From Yoonia sp. (GTDB lineage: Bacteria > Pseudomonadota > Alphaproteobacteria > Rhodobacterales > Rhodobacteraceae): 64,000 bases of DNA. Below, in pieces: positions 26,331-36,496 of this stretch. Where the stretch lies: assembly GCF_018402175.1 (NCBI RefSeq), contig NZ_JAGYJK010000017.1, forward strand, positions 124,001 to 188,000, written 5' to 3'. Position numbers and translations under genes: made by a program. The notes below the pieces were generated by a model. The model was not told where the DNA came from and searched no databases. It saw nothing but the letters and a program-made list of their open reading frames with translations. Positions within the stretch are counted from its first letter, which is position 1, and each line of letters begins with the position of its first letter.

Positions 26331-26962
26331 GACCGGAAAATCCGGCTGTATTGCCTGTGATGCTGCATCGCCGCCGTATCGACAGCAAAGGTCGCGCTGC
26401 CGATATCGTCAAGGCTGGCGCGGGTGGCCTCGGCCCCGATGCGGATGCACAGGGGGGCCAGACCCGCCAATATCAGCTGTGCCTGCGTCTGGCCCAGCGG
26501 CATCAGGCGCTGTGCGGCCTGTACCAGATTGCTGGCAAAGCTTTGCAGCCAAAGCTGTGCGACCGGCTGCACGGGCAGGTCCATCAGCCGCGCCGCGCGC
26601 CCCACCGCCACAGGATAGGCCATATCGGGCAGATCAAGCCCCCAGACAGCCCGCGTTGTCGCGGCAAAAGCCGCCCCTTGTTGCAACGTTTCCATCCGGC
26701 GTTCGCGGCTGGGGGCCAGCACGGCGGCAAGGTCTGCCACGGCGGCCACATCATCGGCCGCATAGGCCGCGCAGAGCAGGATCGCATCGCTGCGCCCTGC
26801 CCCGTGGTCCAGCACATCGGACAGCCACTCCGCCAGATCCTGCCCATCGCGCAGGTCGCCGCGCCCGATGGTCCGTTCCAACCCGTGCGACCATGCAAAG
26901 GCCCCCACCGGATAGGCCGGCGACAACCATTGCGCCAACGTCAAAAGCTGCGCGTCATGCAT
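26327..26962 (-). CDS. ureF: Urease accessory protein UreF
   Basis: All-helical activation-complex subunit, 211 residues, that links UreD to UreG. Typical features are [24 protein letters not shown], an [14 protein letters not shown] stretch and the C-terminal part ending YSRIFRS. ATG 26962 overlaps the end of ureE by 8 bases; longer readings into ureE have no support. Follows ureE and precedes ureG in the usual order. Confidence 0.94.
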   Translation of the reverse strand: MHDAQLLTLAQWLSPAYPVGAFAWSHGLERTIGRGDLRDGQDLAEWLSDVLDHGAGRSDAILLCAAYAADDVAAVADLAAVLAPSRERRMETLQQGAAFAATTRAVWGLDLPDMAYPVAVGRAARLMDLPVQPVAQLWLQSFASNLVQAAQRLMPLGQTQAQLILAGLAPLCIRIGAEATRASLDDIGSATFAVDTAAMQHHRQYSRIFRS

Positions 26963-27410
26963 GGGAATGGCCGTGATCATGGCCCATGGTGCGCCCGTGG
27001 CCATAAGCCCCGCCTTCGGGTGTGAAGGGTCCATCGACATCGGTGACTGTCGCGCCCAGCTGTTCCAGCATCACGCGCATCACCTTTTCGCGCTGCACCA
27101 CCAGCGCGTCAGGCAGGATCGCGCAGGGCGCATGGCGGTTGCCGATATGCCAGGCCAGACGGACCAGGTCGCCGGTGACGCGCATCAGCGCCTCCTCCGC
27201 GGCGACAACGGCGATCTGGCGACCATCGTCCAGCACGAAGACATGGCCTGCATCAACCGATGTCGTCTGCGGCAGATCAACGACAAACGGTTCACCATGA
27301 TCCGTGACCAACCGTTTGCGGCGCAAGATCCGCGCGTCATAGGTCAGGCTGACATGATCCGCCACCGGCCCATGCGCATGGGCATGTGTCTGCAGGGCGC
27401 GGGCCGTCAT
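26955..27410 (-). CDS. ureE: Urease accessory nickel chaperone UreE
   Basis: Nickel metallochaperone of 151 residues: N-terminal peptide-binding domain (SLTYDARILRRKRL, VDLPQTTSVDAGHVFVLDDGR), then the metal-binding domain (WHIGNRHAPCAIL) and a histidine-rich tail [15 protein letters not shown] that stores nickel. The N-terminus also has HAHAHGP. It follows the DUF1127 gene by 22 bases and overlaps ureF. Confidence 0.95.
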   Translation of the reverse strand: MTARALQTHAHAHGPVADHVSLTYDARILRRKRLVTDHGEPFVVDLPQTTSVDAGHVFVLDDGRQIAVVAAEEALMRVTGDLVRLAWHIGNRHAPCAILPDALVVQREKVMRVMLEQLGATVTDVDGPFTPEGGAYGHGRTMGHDHGHSHA

Positions 27411-27432
27411 GGCGCACACCCCGGGGCCGCAG

Positions 27433-27657
27433 TTAGCTGCGGATGCTGAGAAACTTTGCCGTCGCTTCGGCGCGGGTCATGCCCCAAGCCTCCAGCTGGG
27501 CATCGGACATGTTGTTCAGCTCGTGCAAAAGACGCGCTTGTGCCGTCGCCTCGGACACCTTGATGATGAACCGCCCCAGCGCGCGCAGCGGCGTCATCAC
27601 AAAGCGGGTCAGCATGTCGTGGTTGGAGATCAGGATCGTATCTGTGTGGAAAGCCAT
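27433..27657 (-). CDS. DUF1127 small protein inside the urease cluster
   Basis: A 74-residue protein whose last 35 residues (RLLHELNNMSDAQLEAWGMTRAEA and on) match the DUF1127 pattern. The N-terminal half is a longer than usual, partly hydrophobic leader (MTPLRALGRFIIKVSEA). In Rhodobacter sphaeroides one DUF1127 protein (CcaF1) is a small RNA-binding protein; whether this one binds RNA is unknown. It lies between ureC and ureE with 120 bp upstream, enough for its own promoter. A CCGCAG/CTGCGG hairpin spans its stop codon. Confidence 0.85.
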   Translation of the reverse strand: MAFHTDTILISNHDMLTRFVMTPLRALGRFIIKVSEATAQARLLHELNNMSDAQLEAWGMTRAEATAKFLSIRS

Positions 27658-27777
27658 GTTGCACCTCTATAATGCGGTTATCTTTCCCCCCTGCACCCAA
27701 GTTAGGGCCTGTGCGCGGTGCCAACAACCGCGCATTGCGCAAAGCCACTATGCGTTTTCTGCAATGCAGCATCATGA

Positions 27778-29487
<1,710 letters not shown>

Positions 29488-29536
29488 CATTTGCTCCCGT
29501 TGATTTGTTGTAACATGGACCGTGTCACCACAAAAA

Positions 29537-29565
29537 ATTTCAATTTTTCTTCACAGTCGAGTCAA
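29537..29565 (-). promoter_or_regulatory. Probable sigma70 promoter of ureC
   Basis: On the minus strand, TTGACT, 17 bases, then TGAAAT, about 50 bases upstream of the ureC start. Five of six and four of six positions match the consensus. It would let ureC be transcribed apart from ureDAB. Confidence 0.5.
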
Positions 29566-29687
29566 ACACATAGCTGTCGTAGCGTGATATTTCTTAGTCA
29601 GTTGCTCCGAAGCTGGGGTTCTGTGTAACCAAGCTTTCCACTATTTTCCTTTCAAGACGTTAGGGTCCACAAAAGGATTGTGTTAGG

Positions 29688-29774
29688 ATGACCAACACCG
29701 AATTTACTTTGAACGTGCTAATCTTGGCGATCATGGCACTTGTGCTCGTAGGTAAATATAAAGGCTGGATGTGA
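29688..29774 (+). CDS. Candidate 28-residue membrane microprotein between ureB and ureC
   Basis: ATG to TGA with 28 codons. After a polar start (MTNTEF) comes one hydrophobic helix (LNVLILAIMALVLV) and the basic end GKYKGWM. An AAAAGG site lies 11 bases before the ATG, with a second AGG directly before it. It lies on the strand opposite to the urease genes, in a stretch visibly poorer in GC than its surroundings, and ends 8 bases before the ureB stop codon. Too short for family assignment. It is real only if translated; the composition and ribosome-binding site are the support. Confidence 0.45.
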   Translation: MTNTEFTLNVLILAIMALVLVGKYKGWM

Positions 29775-29782
29775 ACCCCTTT

Positions 29783-30088
29783 TCACAAATCCCCCATCAC
29801 AGCTTGATTGAACCCGAACACACGCCGAGCGCCCGACAAGGGGATCAGCGATACATCGCGCCTTTGCCCTGGCTCAAACCGCACCGCGGTACCGGCCGCG
29901 ATATCGAGCCGCATGCCGCGCGCGGCCACGCGGTCAAAATCCAGCGCCGGATTGGCCTCGGCGAAATGGAAATGCGACCCCACCTGCACCGGCCTGTCGC
30001 CTGTATTGGCCACCTGCAACACCAGCACCTTTGCCCCGGCATTCAGCGTCAGATCGCCTGGCCCCACAATCACTTCACCCGGTCTCAT
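29783..30088 (-). CDS. ureB: Urease subunit beta
   Basis: Structural subunit, 101 residues, starting [18 protein letters not shown], with [24 protein letters not shown] and ending FNQAVMGDL. It is the separate beta form found in most bacteria, not fused to gamma. It follows ureA after 45 bp that hold a dispersed repeat. Confidence 0.97.
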   Translation of the reverse strand: MRPGEVIVGPGDLTLNAGAKVLVLQVANTGDRPVQVGSHFHFAEANPALDFDRVAARGMRLDIAAGTAVRFEPGQRRDVSLIPLSGARRVFGFNQAVMGDL

Positions 30089-30102
30089 CGCATGACCCCC
30101 AT

Positions 30103-30124
30103 CTTCTTATTTCCAAAAATACTC
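30103..30124 (-). repeat. Dispersed repeat, second core variant, copy 2
   Basis: Minus-strand copy of the 22 bases at 6047-6068 (GAGTATTTTTGG, ending AAATAAGAAG). Both flanks here carry GAAGATG-like sequence. It occupies the ureA-ureB gap and is read in the same direction as the urease genes. Confidence 0.7.
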
Positions 30125-30133
30125 ATCTTCTTT

Positions 30134-30436
30134 TCAACGGATCGGATCATGCACCGTCACCAGCTTGGTGCCATCTGGAAAGGTCGCCTCGACCTGCACC
30201 TCGGGGATCATCTCGGCGATGCCCTCCATCACCTGATCGCGGGTGATGATATGGGCACCCGCCTGCATCATATCTGCGACCGACCGGCCATCGCGCGCGC
30301 CCTCGACCACGGCATCGGTGATCAGGGCAATCGCCTCGGGATAATTCAGCCTCACACCACGGGCGAGCCGCTTGCGCGCCACCTCGGCGGCCATCGCGAT
30401 CAGCAATTTGTCTTTTTCACGCGGGGTCAGTTGCAT
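30134..30436 (-). CDS. ureA: Urease subunit gamma
   Basis: Structural subunit, 100 residues, starting [20 protein letters not shown], with [21 protein letters not shown] and [24 protein letters not shown]. Three bases separate it from ureD. Confidence 0.97.
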   Translation of the reverse strand: MQLTPREKDKLLIAMAAEVARKRLARGVRLNYPEAIALITDAVVEGARDGRSVADMMQAGAHIITRDQVMEGIAEMIPEVQVEATFPDGTKLVTVHDPIR

Positions 30437-30439
30437 GGG

Positions 30440-31273
30440 TCACAATCTCCAGACACGGGGGATCGGCGCCGACGACAGCGCCTCGATCAAAGGGATAAGG
30501 TCGCGGCGCAGGGTGAAACCATCCGCCGCCAAAAGCCGGACCAGCAGCAGGTCATCCGCCAAAAGGCTGGCACCGGCGGTATCGGGCAGGTCAAGCGTGC
30601 CGGCCAGCGCCGCCGCCTGCGGTGCTGCCAGCAACAGCGTCGCCATCGCGCCTGCGCCGCCTGCGATCGCAGGACGTGCCAGCAGGGCAGCGGCATCGCC
30701 GATCAGGCGGATCGCATCGGCAAAGACCAGCACACCGTCGCGCCGGATACGCCATTGGTCGCGCAGATGCAGGGTATGGATAACCTCGCCCATCGCGACA
30801 CGGCCAAAGATCACCGGTTCCACGATCAGGCATTGCGCAGACCCCGCCAGATCGACGCTCATCCGCCGGTCAAGGGCTGCGGCATCAAACAGGATGGTCT
30901 CATGCGGCAACCAGTCGATGCGCGCACCCTGCGCCACCTGCAAGGTGACATCAACACGCGCCACATGACCGTCAAGGGCTGCATAGCCGCGTTCCGCCGC
31001 CTGCGACGACAGCACGACATGCGCGCCCGCCTGCGCCACGACATCCAGCGCCATGCGGTCGCCACCGGTCAAACCGCCCGCCGTGTTCAGGAAAACCGCA
31101 TCAAGCGTGCGGCCATAGCTGCGCGGAAACAACGCCTTCAGCGCACCTTGCTGACGCAGGTCCGCAATCACGCTTTGCGCGCCACGGCGCTTGGCCACAA
31201 GACGCAAAGCACCTTGCGCACGGGGCTGCAACGGCACGGCGCGGTTCGTATCGATCTGTGCGCTATAGGTCAT
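30440..31273 (-). CDS. ureD: Urease accessory protein UreD
   Basis: Scaffold that binds apourease and recruits UreF and UreG, 277 residues. Family motifs include FLNTAGGLTGGDRMALDV, WLPHETILFDAAALDRRM and PVIFGRVAMGE. ATG 31273 has AAAGG upstream. It is the first gene of ureD-A-B and probably carries the main cluster promoter in the 128 bp behind it, which contain a 15-base palindrome and a CCTTGG/CCAAGG inverted repeat. No urea or nickel transporter gene is nearby. Confidence 0.95.
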   Translation of the reverse strand: MTYSAQIDTNRAVPLQPRAQGALRLVAKRRGAQSVIADLRQQGALKALFPRSYGRTLDAVFLNTAGGLTGGDRMALDVVAQAGAHVVLSSQAAERGYAALDGHVARVDVTLQVAQGARIDWLPHETILFDAAALDRRMSVDLAGSAQCLIVEPVIFGRVAMGEVIHTLHLRDQWRIRRDGVLVFADAIRLIGDAAALLARPAIAGGAGAMATLLLAAPQAAALAGTLDLPDTAGASLLADDLLLVRLLAADGFTLRRDLIPLIEALSSAPIPRVWRL

Positions 31274-31372
31274 CTGCCGCCTTTCCTTGGCCCCTTGTGC
31301 CAAGGATCGGCGGCGCAGGACCAGCTTTGGCGCGCCACCAAGGCAAGCAAAAACGCGATTTCGCAGTCACTT

Positions 31373-31387
31373 GCCTAAAATTTAGGC
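31373..31387. promoter_or_regulatory. 15-base palindrome upstream of ureD
   Basis: GCCTAAA-A-TTTAGGC, a perfect odd-length palindrome about 100 bases before the ureD start and 14 bases after the beta-helix gene stop codon. It may be an operator of a dimeric regulator. No partner copy was seen elsewhere in the window. Confidence 0.4.
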
Positions 31388-31401
31388 GCTGCGGTCAGAA
31401 A

Positions 31402-33690
31402 TCAACCCGTCCTGTCCATCCGCACCTGATAGCGGACGGCCCCACGCACCGGCACGCTCCAGTTCAGATGAACGGAACGCTGGTTGGTGCCGCGCTCGCC
31501 CTCGGCCCAGGGCAGATCGCGGATCGTGGCATTGGCCGCAGTGGTAATCGCGCCGCTGGGCATCACGAAATCGACATGGCGCGCGCGCCCTCCAAAAGGC
31601 AGCGCCTGCCCCGTGTCCATCACCCAAGTGCTGGCGGCGGTCGTCTGGCTATGGGTCAGCACGGCGGGGTTCGCGACCGGAAAATCGACATTGTGAAAGG
31701 TGTTGGCGCTGAATTCAAAACTGCGGGTGCGGCTGAAATCCAGATCGGCAAAGGTGGTATCCACCATCTCGACCCGGTCGATGCGGCCATTGATCGACCG
31801 AAACACATTGCCCACGACGGCGAACCCGTTGATGAAATGTCCCGGCCCATAGGGTTTGATCACGATGAAATTGAACCAGGGGGCCACATCATTGGTGGTG
31901 AACATATTGCCCGTGATCGTCAGCCCGCCAAAAGAAAACTGCGCGCCCAGCGCAGGGCTGCTGGTATGTTCATTGGTCCATTCGATGAAATTGTTGTCAC
32001 AGTAATTGCCGGTGAAAATGCTTTTCGGATTGGGCAGGGTCAGCACGATGCCGCCCTTGCGCACGCTGCCCGGCTCGTCATCGCCATGAAACCAGTGGTT
32101 TGCCGTGATCAGGTTGCCCGACCCCGCCAGCACGCAGAAATGCAAAAACCGGCTGGTGCGGTTATCGCGGATCTTGACGTCATTGGCATTGGCATTGAAC
32201 CCGATGCTGACGCGGGCGGCGACCGGCACGGATTGTTCATCCGAAATGAACTGGCAGCGGTCGATCATCAGCCCCTGACAGCCATAGCCGGGCGATGTCA
32301 CGCCCCGGTCGCGGGGCCGGTTGATGAAACTATCGCGGATGTGAAAGGTCACGCCATCGGGCGCCATCATGATCCCGCTGGCGACACCGCGCCCCTGAAA
32401 TTCGATATCGGACAGGATGAGCTGGCTCAGTTTTTCATAGCCGGAAAAATCCAGCATGTATCTGAACCGGGTAAAGGTGAAAACCTGCGTGCCTTCGGCA
32501 TCATAAAGCGGATTGCTCAGCGTCAGGCGCGCTTGCGCGACATCCACCGCCATCACATAGATCTCGCGCCCGACACCGGCCCCAGTGACCAGTGACCCCA
32601 CCGCGATATTGGCGATCCCGGTCACATTGGTCAGTTGCCTGTCATTAGCTGCCGCATAGCTGGCCTGCGATGTGACCACGGCTGTGTCCCATGCGGCGCT
32701 GTCATCGGGCTGGAACTGACCGTTGCGGATCACGCGGCGGGTCTCGAACCGCAGCCGCGCGGGGTCGCAGGCCTGCATATCGACAGGCGCGGTCAGCAGG
32801 ATGCGCCGCCCGCACAGGTCCAGCGAATCGTGATCGGCAAAATTGATCAACGCCTGATAGGCTTTCTTGAACGCCATCTCCTCGTCCTTGAACGCATCAA
32901 GATAGGCGTCGAAGTTGTACCCTTTCTGCAAAATGAACCGATGTGCGGCGGCTTGCACAATCCGGCCTTCGAAACGGGTGTTGTTCTGCATGGTGACATG
33001 GCCCGCCAGCAGGTAATCGCCCGCAGGCACCATCACCGTCCGCCCGTTCGCCGCCGCATCGGCGGCGATGAAAGCGGCGGAATCGTCCGTCACGCCGTCC
33101 CCCTTGGCGCCGAAATCACGCACATCGACAAGACTGACCAGATCACGGGTAAAGACGCTGCTGACATCCTCGATGGTGATATCGTCGATACGCACCAGCC
33201 CGCCCGCAGGGCCGGTCAGGTCCAGCCCCAGGTGGCCGTAATCCGCGCCGGTCCAAACCAGATCAACGCCGGTGCGCGCGGCCGTGGCGATGATGGCGCT
33301 GATCGTGACAACCGCGCCATAGGCGGTCAGCTGGGTGGCAGGGCCGGTCGTGGGCAGGCCAGTCAACAAGGTGCCATTGGCGCGCCCCGGCCAGCCCGCG
33401 ATGCGCACGGCAGGCAAAGGGCCCGCCACCGCCTTGACCCGCACGGTGACACGCAGATAGCAGCCGGGCAGAACCGGCGTTTGCCCCATGTAACGGACGC
33501 GGGCGATGGGCCCGACTTTCAACACTTCCAGACAGCCCGCGAAATCCTGATCGGCGGCGACAAACACCCCCGACCCGCTGACAGCATAGGTATCGGACCC
33601 CGGCGTGCCGTCGCCGCTGGACCAGACCCCAAGGCCCGCCGCGAATGGCAAAGGGTTGAAAACGATGGCGTCGGTGATGGCTTTGTTCAT
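31402..33690 (-). CDS. Right-handed beta-helix protein (pectate lyase 3 / GH28-related)
   Basis: A 762-residue protein. Residues about 1-185 form a beta-rich domain (GLGVWSSGDGTPGSDTY near the N-terminus); VDVRDFGAKGDGVTDDSAAFIAADA at about 190-215 is the hallmark entry to a pectate-lyase-3 type beta helix, and residues about 220-640 show coils such as LITANHWFHGDDEPG and LTITGNMFTTNDVAPWF. No signal peptide is visible at the chosen start MNKAITDAIVFNP or at the longer one. Related proteins are common in Rhodobacterales as GH28-related proteins. Activity on a polysaccharide is possible but unproved. Confidence 0.8.
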   Translation of the reverse strand: MNKAITDAIVFNPLPFAAGLGVWSSGDGTPGSDTYAVSGSGVFVAADQDFAGCLEVLKVGPIARVRYMGQTPVLPGCYLRVTVRVKAVAGPLPAVRIAGWPGRANGTLLTGLPTTGPATQLTAYGAVVTISAIIATAARTGVDLVWTGADYGHLGLDLTGPAGGLVRIDDITIEDVSSVFTRDLVSLVDVRDFGAKGDGVTDDSAAFIAADAAANGRTVMVPAGDYLLAGHVTMQNNTRFEGRIVQAAAHRFILQKGYNFDAYLDAFKDEEMAFKKAYQALINFADHDSLDLCGRRILLTAPVDMQACDPARLRFETRRVIRNGQFQPDDSAAWDTAVVTSQASYAAANDRQLTNVTGIANIAVGSLVTGAGVGREIYVMAVDVAQARLTLSNPLYDAEGTQVFTFTRFRYMLDFSGYEKLSQLILSDIEFQGRGVASGIMMAPDGVTFHIRDSFINRPRDRGVTSPGYGCQGLMIDRCQFISDEQSVPVAARVSIGFNANANDVKIRDNRTSRFLHFCVLAGSGNLITANHWFHGDDEPGSVRKGGIVLTLPNPKSIFTGNYCDNNFIEWTNEHTSSPALGAQFSFGGLTITGNMFTTNDVAPWFNFIVIKPYGPGHFINGFAVVGNVFRSINGRIDRVEMVDTTFADLDFSRTRSFEFSANTFHNVDFPVANPAVLTHSQTTAASTWVMDTGQALPFGGRARHVDFVMPSGAITTAANATIRDLPWAEGERGTNQRSVHLNWSVPVRGAVRYQVRMDRTG

Positions 33691-33792
33691 GGATGATCCC
33701 CAAAGGCTGTGCTGCGCAACTGCCAACAGGATAGATCAAAGGGCTAAAGACCGGCTGACACCACCGTGACGGTCAGCCGCGCAACGGGCGCC

Positions 33793-34197
33793 TCAGGCCC
33801 CGACATCGGGTGCGGGCAACAGCGTCACACCATTGATCTGCCAGCCATTCGCGGTTTCAATCATCTGGTAATCCAGCAGATGCAGCGCGCCCTGGGCATC
33901 GCGGATCATGACCTTCTGCCAGACAAAGCCCGCCACATCGCGCAGGTCCAGAAACCGCACATCGGCATTGTCCCAGACCATCGGATAGCCTTGCTGGACC
34001 ATCGCCGCGAAATTGCCCTCATTGCCGAACAGGCGCTTGATATTGGGGCTGGCATAGGACCAGGCCGCCGCAACATCGCGGTCGTTGAAGGCCTGCAACT
34101 GGTCACCAATGACGCCGGTGATGGCCGCATTGTCCTGTGCGGCAAGGGCCGTGGCCGACAGCCAAAAACCCAGAATGAATACAAAAATGCCCTTCAT
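33793..34197 (-). CDS. Exported DUF4864-family protein
   Basis: A 134-residue protein with a signal peptide (MKGIFVFILGFWLSATALAAQ, cleavage near 21) and a small NTF2-like domain: GDQLQAFNDRDVAAAWSYASPNIKRLFGNEGNFAAMVQQGYPMV is typical of DUF4864. Function unknown; the fold suggests a ligand-binding cavity. ATG 34197 lies just behind GAGGCTG. It stands alone between the beta-helix gene and lysS. Confidence 0.8.
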   Translation of the reverse strand: MKGIFVFILGFWLSATALAAQDNAAITGVIGDQLQAFNDRDVAAAWSYASPNIKRLFGNEGNFAAMVQQGYPMVWDNADVRFLDLRDVAGFVWQKVMIRDAQGALHLLDYQMIETANGWQINGVTLLPAPDVGA

Positions 34198-34267
34198 CAG
34201 CCTCTCCGCGCGCAATCCTCGTCTTTGATACGCAGCCAAAGGCCAATCAGTTCATTTTCGCGCCCCC

Positions 34268-34314
34268 CATCTTCCGAGCCCAAATATCCCCGCCGGAGGC
34301 TCCGCGCCAGCGGA
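34268..34314 (-). repeat. Composite repeat element, copy 3 (downstream of lysS)
   Basis: Read on the minus strand: stem TCCGC, loop TGGC, stem GCGGA, then the full 33-base core. It starts three bases past the lysS stop codon and reads in the same direction as lysS. Confidence 0.85.
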
Positions 34315-34317
34315 CCC

Positions 34318-35893
34318 TCAGACCTCGGCGGACAGCTGGGCCTCGATCAGGGCGATGGTTTCAGCCACACCGTAAAGCGCGATGAACCCGCCAAACCGCG
34401 GACCTTGGGATGCGCCCAGCAGCACCTCGTAAAGGGCGGTGAACCAGTTGCGCAACGGATCGAACCCGTGGTCGTTGCCGACAGCGAACACCATGGTCTG
34501 CAGCGCTTCGGCATCAAGCCCGCCATCCCAGACCCGCAGCCGCGCCGCTAGATCCTGCAACGCGGCGCGTTCCTGATCTGTGGGCGCGCGATAGGTTTTG
34601 GCGGGCTTCACAAAATCATTGTAATAGCGCACGGCAAACCCCGCCGCCTGATCCATCTGGGGGTTCTTTTCGGCTGATGCATCAGGGGCATACCGGCGGA
34701 TGAACCCCCACAGCGTATCCTTGTCCTCGGCCCCTGATACGGATGCAAGGTTCAGCAGCATCGCAAACGGCACCACCATGTCGGACACCGGCACGTCGCC
34801 GCCGTGGATATGGAACACCGGATTGTTCACGCGGCCCGCATCGTCCTGATCGGCATAGGCGCGCAACTGCTGATGATATTCGTCCACCGCCTTGGGGATC
34901 ACGTCGAAATGCATCCGTTTGGCCGTTTTGGGCTTTTGATACATGAAATAGCTCAAAGATTCCGTCGCCGCATAGGTCAGCCATTCGTCGATCGAAATGC
35001 CGTTGCCCGAGGATTTGGAAATCTTCTGGCCGTTTTCGTCCAGAAACAGTTCATAGGAAAAATGGTTGGGCTTGCGCCCGCCCAATATCTCGCAAATCCG
35101 GTCATAGATCGCTGTATTGGTGGCATGTTCCTTGCCATACATCTCGAAATCAACATCGAGCGCGGCCCAGCGCGCGCCGAAATCGGGCTTCCATTGCAGT
35201 TTCACATTGCCGCCCGTGACCGGCAGGGTCCATTCGCGGCCATCTTCGTCGTCGAACGTCACCTCGCCGCGCAGGGCATCGACATTCTTCATCGGGACAT
35301 AGAGCACGCGACCGGTTTCAGGGTGGATCGGCAGAAAGATCGAATAGGTTTCCTGCCGTTCTTCGCGCAGGGATTTCAGCATGACCTCCATCAGCGCATC
35401 ATAGCGTTCGGCAGCACGCAGCAGGATTTCATCGAACTGGCCGGTGCGATAGAATTCGCGCGCCGAATAGAATTCATACTCGAACCCGAAGGTATCAAGG
35501 AAACGGCGCAGCATCGCATTGTTGTAATGACCGAAACTTTCATAGGCGCCAAACGGGTCCGGCACCGATGTCAGCGGCTTGTGCATATGTTCCTTCAGCA
35601 TGTCCTGCTGGGGTACATTGCCCGGCACCTTGCGCATCCCGTCCAGATCGTCGGAAAAACAGATCAAGCGGGTGGGAATGTCGGAAATCACCGCAAAGGC
35701 GCGGCGGATCATCGTGGTGCGCAACACTTCGCCAAAGGTGCCGATATGCGGCAGGCCGGACGGGCCATAGCCGGTTTCGAACAGGACATAGCCCTTTTCG
35801 GGCGGGCCGGATCTCGTAGCGTTTGAGCAAGGCGCGCGCTTCTTCAAAGGGCCAGGCCTTGGAGGTCATCGCAGCGTCACGCAGGTTGGTCAT
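34318..35893 (-). pseudogene. lysS: Lysyl-tRNA synthetase, class I, one-base frameshift
   Basis: Charges tRNA-Lys. It is the archaeal-type class I enzyme that many alphaproteobacteria use in place of the class II form: HIGH-type motif [13 protein letters not shown]-type motif KISKSSGNG and the body [19 protein letters not shown]. The first 28 or so residues ([27 protein letters not shown]) lie in one frame and the rest ([16 protein letters not shown] and on) in another. Removing one base at 35812 joins them as RYESGPPEKG, giving 524 residues. The gene is normally essential, so a sequencing insertion is likely unless a second lysS exists elsewhere. Confidence 0.9.
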
Positions 35894-36004
35894 CATCTAG
35901 CTCGCAGTCAAAGGCGGCGCCCCAAATGGCGCCTGCACGCATACTCCCTATTGCGAGACGCACAGGGCGTCAATAAACGGGACAGGTATCACAAAGGATA
36001 GACC

Positions 36005-36424
36005 ATGTCAGACGCCGGCCCATTGACTGCCCAGGACGCGCTGGTCGTTCTGATGATCAGCGTTTCCGCCGCGGATGGCAATATCCGCACATCCGAGCTG
36101 GTCAAGATCAGCAATGCGATCAACAACCTGCCGGTCTTCGCGGGCTATGACGTGGAACGCGTGCCGCAGATGTCGCAGCTGGTGTTCGATCTGCTGGAAC
36201 CCGAAGACGGGCTGGAAGCCCTGTTCGGTCTGATCCGCGATGCCCTGCCCACCCGCCTGTTCGAGACGGCCTATGCGCTGTCTTGCGATGTCGCCGCCGC
36301 CGATGGCCTTATCGACGGGGAAGAGGCGCGGATGCTTGAAGAAATCCGCGAAGAGCTGGATATTGACCGGCTTTATGCGGCCGCGATCGAGCGCGGTGCG
36401 CGCGCACGGCACATGACCGTGTAA
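36005..36424 (+). CDS. TerB-like tellurite-resistance domain protein
   Basis: A 139-residue all-helical protein with two TerB-type repeats, each carrying an acidic metal-binding turn: VSAADGNIRTSEL (about 19-31) and VAAADGLIDGEEARML (about 97-112). TerB-like proteins bind metals and associate with membranes; the link to tellurite does not hold for lone members. A single-gene unit with 104 bp upstream, divergent from lysS. Confidence 0.82.
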   Translation: MSDAGPLTAQDALVVLMISVSAADGNIRTSELVKISNAINNLPVFAGYDVERVPQMSQLVFDLLEPEDGLEALFGLIRDALPTRLFETAYALSCDVAAADGLIDGEEARMLEEIREELDIDRLYAAAIERGARARHMTV

Positions 36425-36455
36425 AGAAGAGAATCGGATTAAAGAAAAGATTCGG

Positions 36456-36488
36456 GCCTCCGGCGGGGATATTTGGGCTCGGAAGATG
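36456..36488 (+). repeat. Composite repeat element, copy 4 (TerB/dacB)
   Basis: Exact 33-base core on the plus strand, preceded by a weak GAATC/GATTC stem (36431-36453). It lies 31 bases after the TerB stop codon and 8 bases before the end of convergent dacB. Confidence 0.85.
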
Positions 36489-36496
36489 CCAAAAAC

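Noticed and set aside
31274-31330. sigma54 promoter (TGGCAC) before ureD
   Set aside because: TGGCAC is present on the minus strand but the -12 TTGC element is missing at the right distance; the sequence is better explained as a CCTTGG/CCAAGG inverted repeat.
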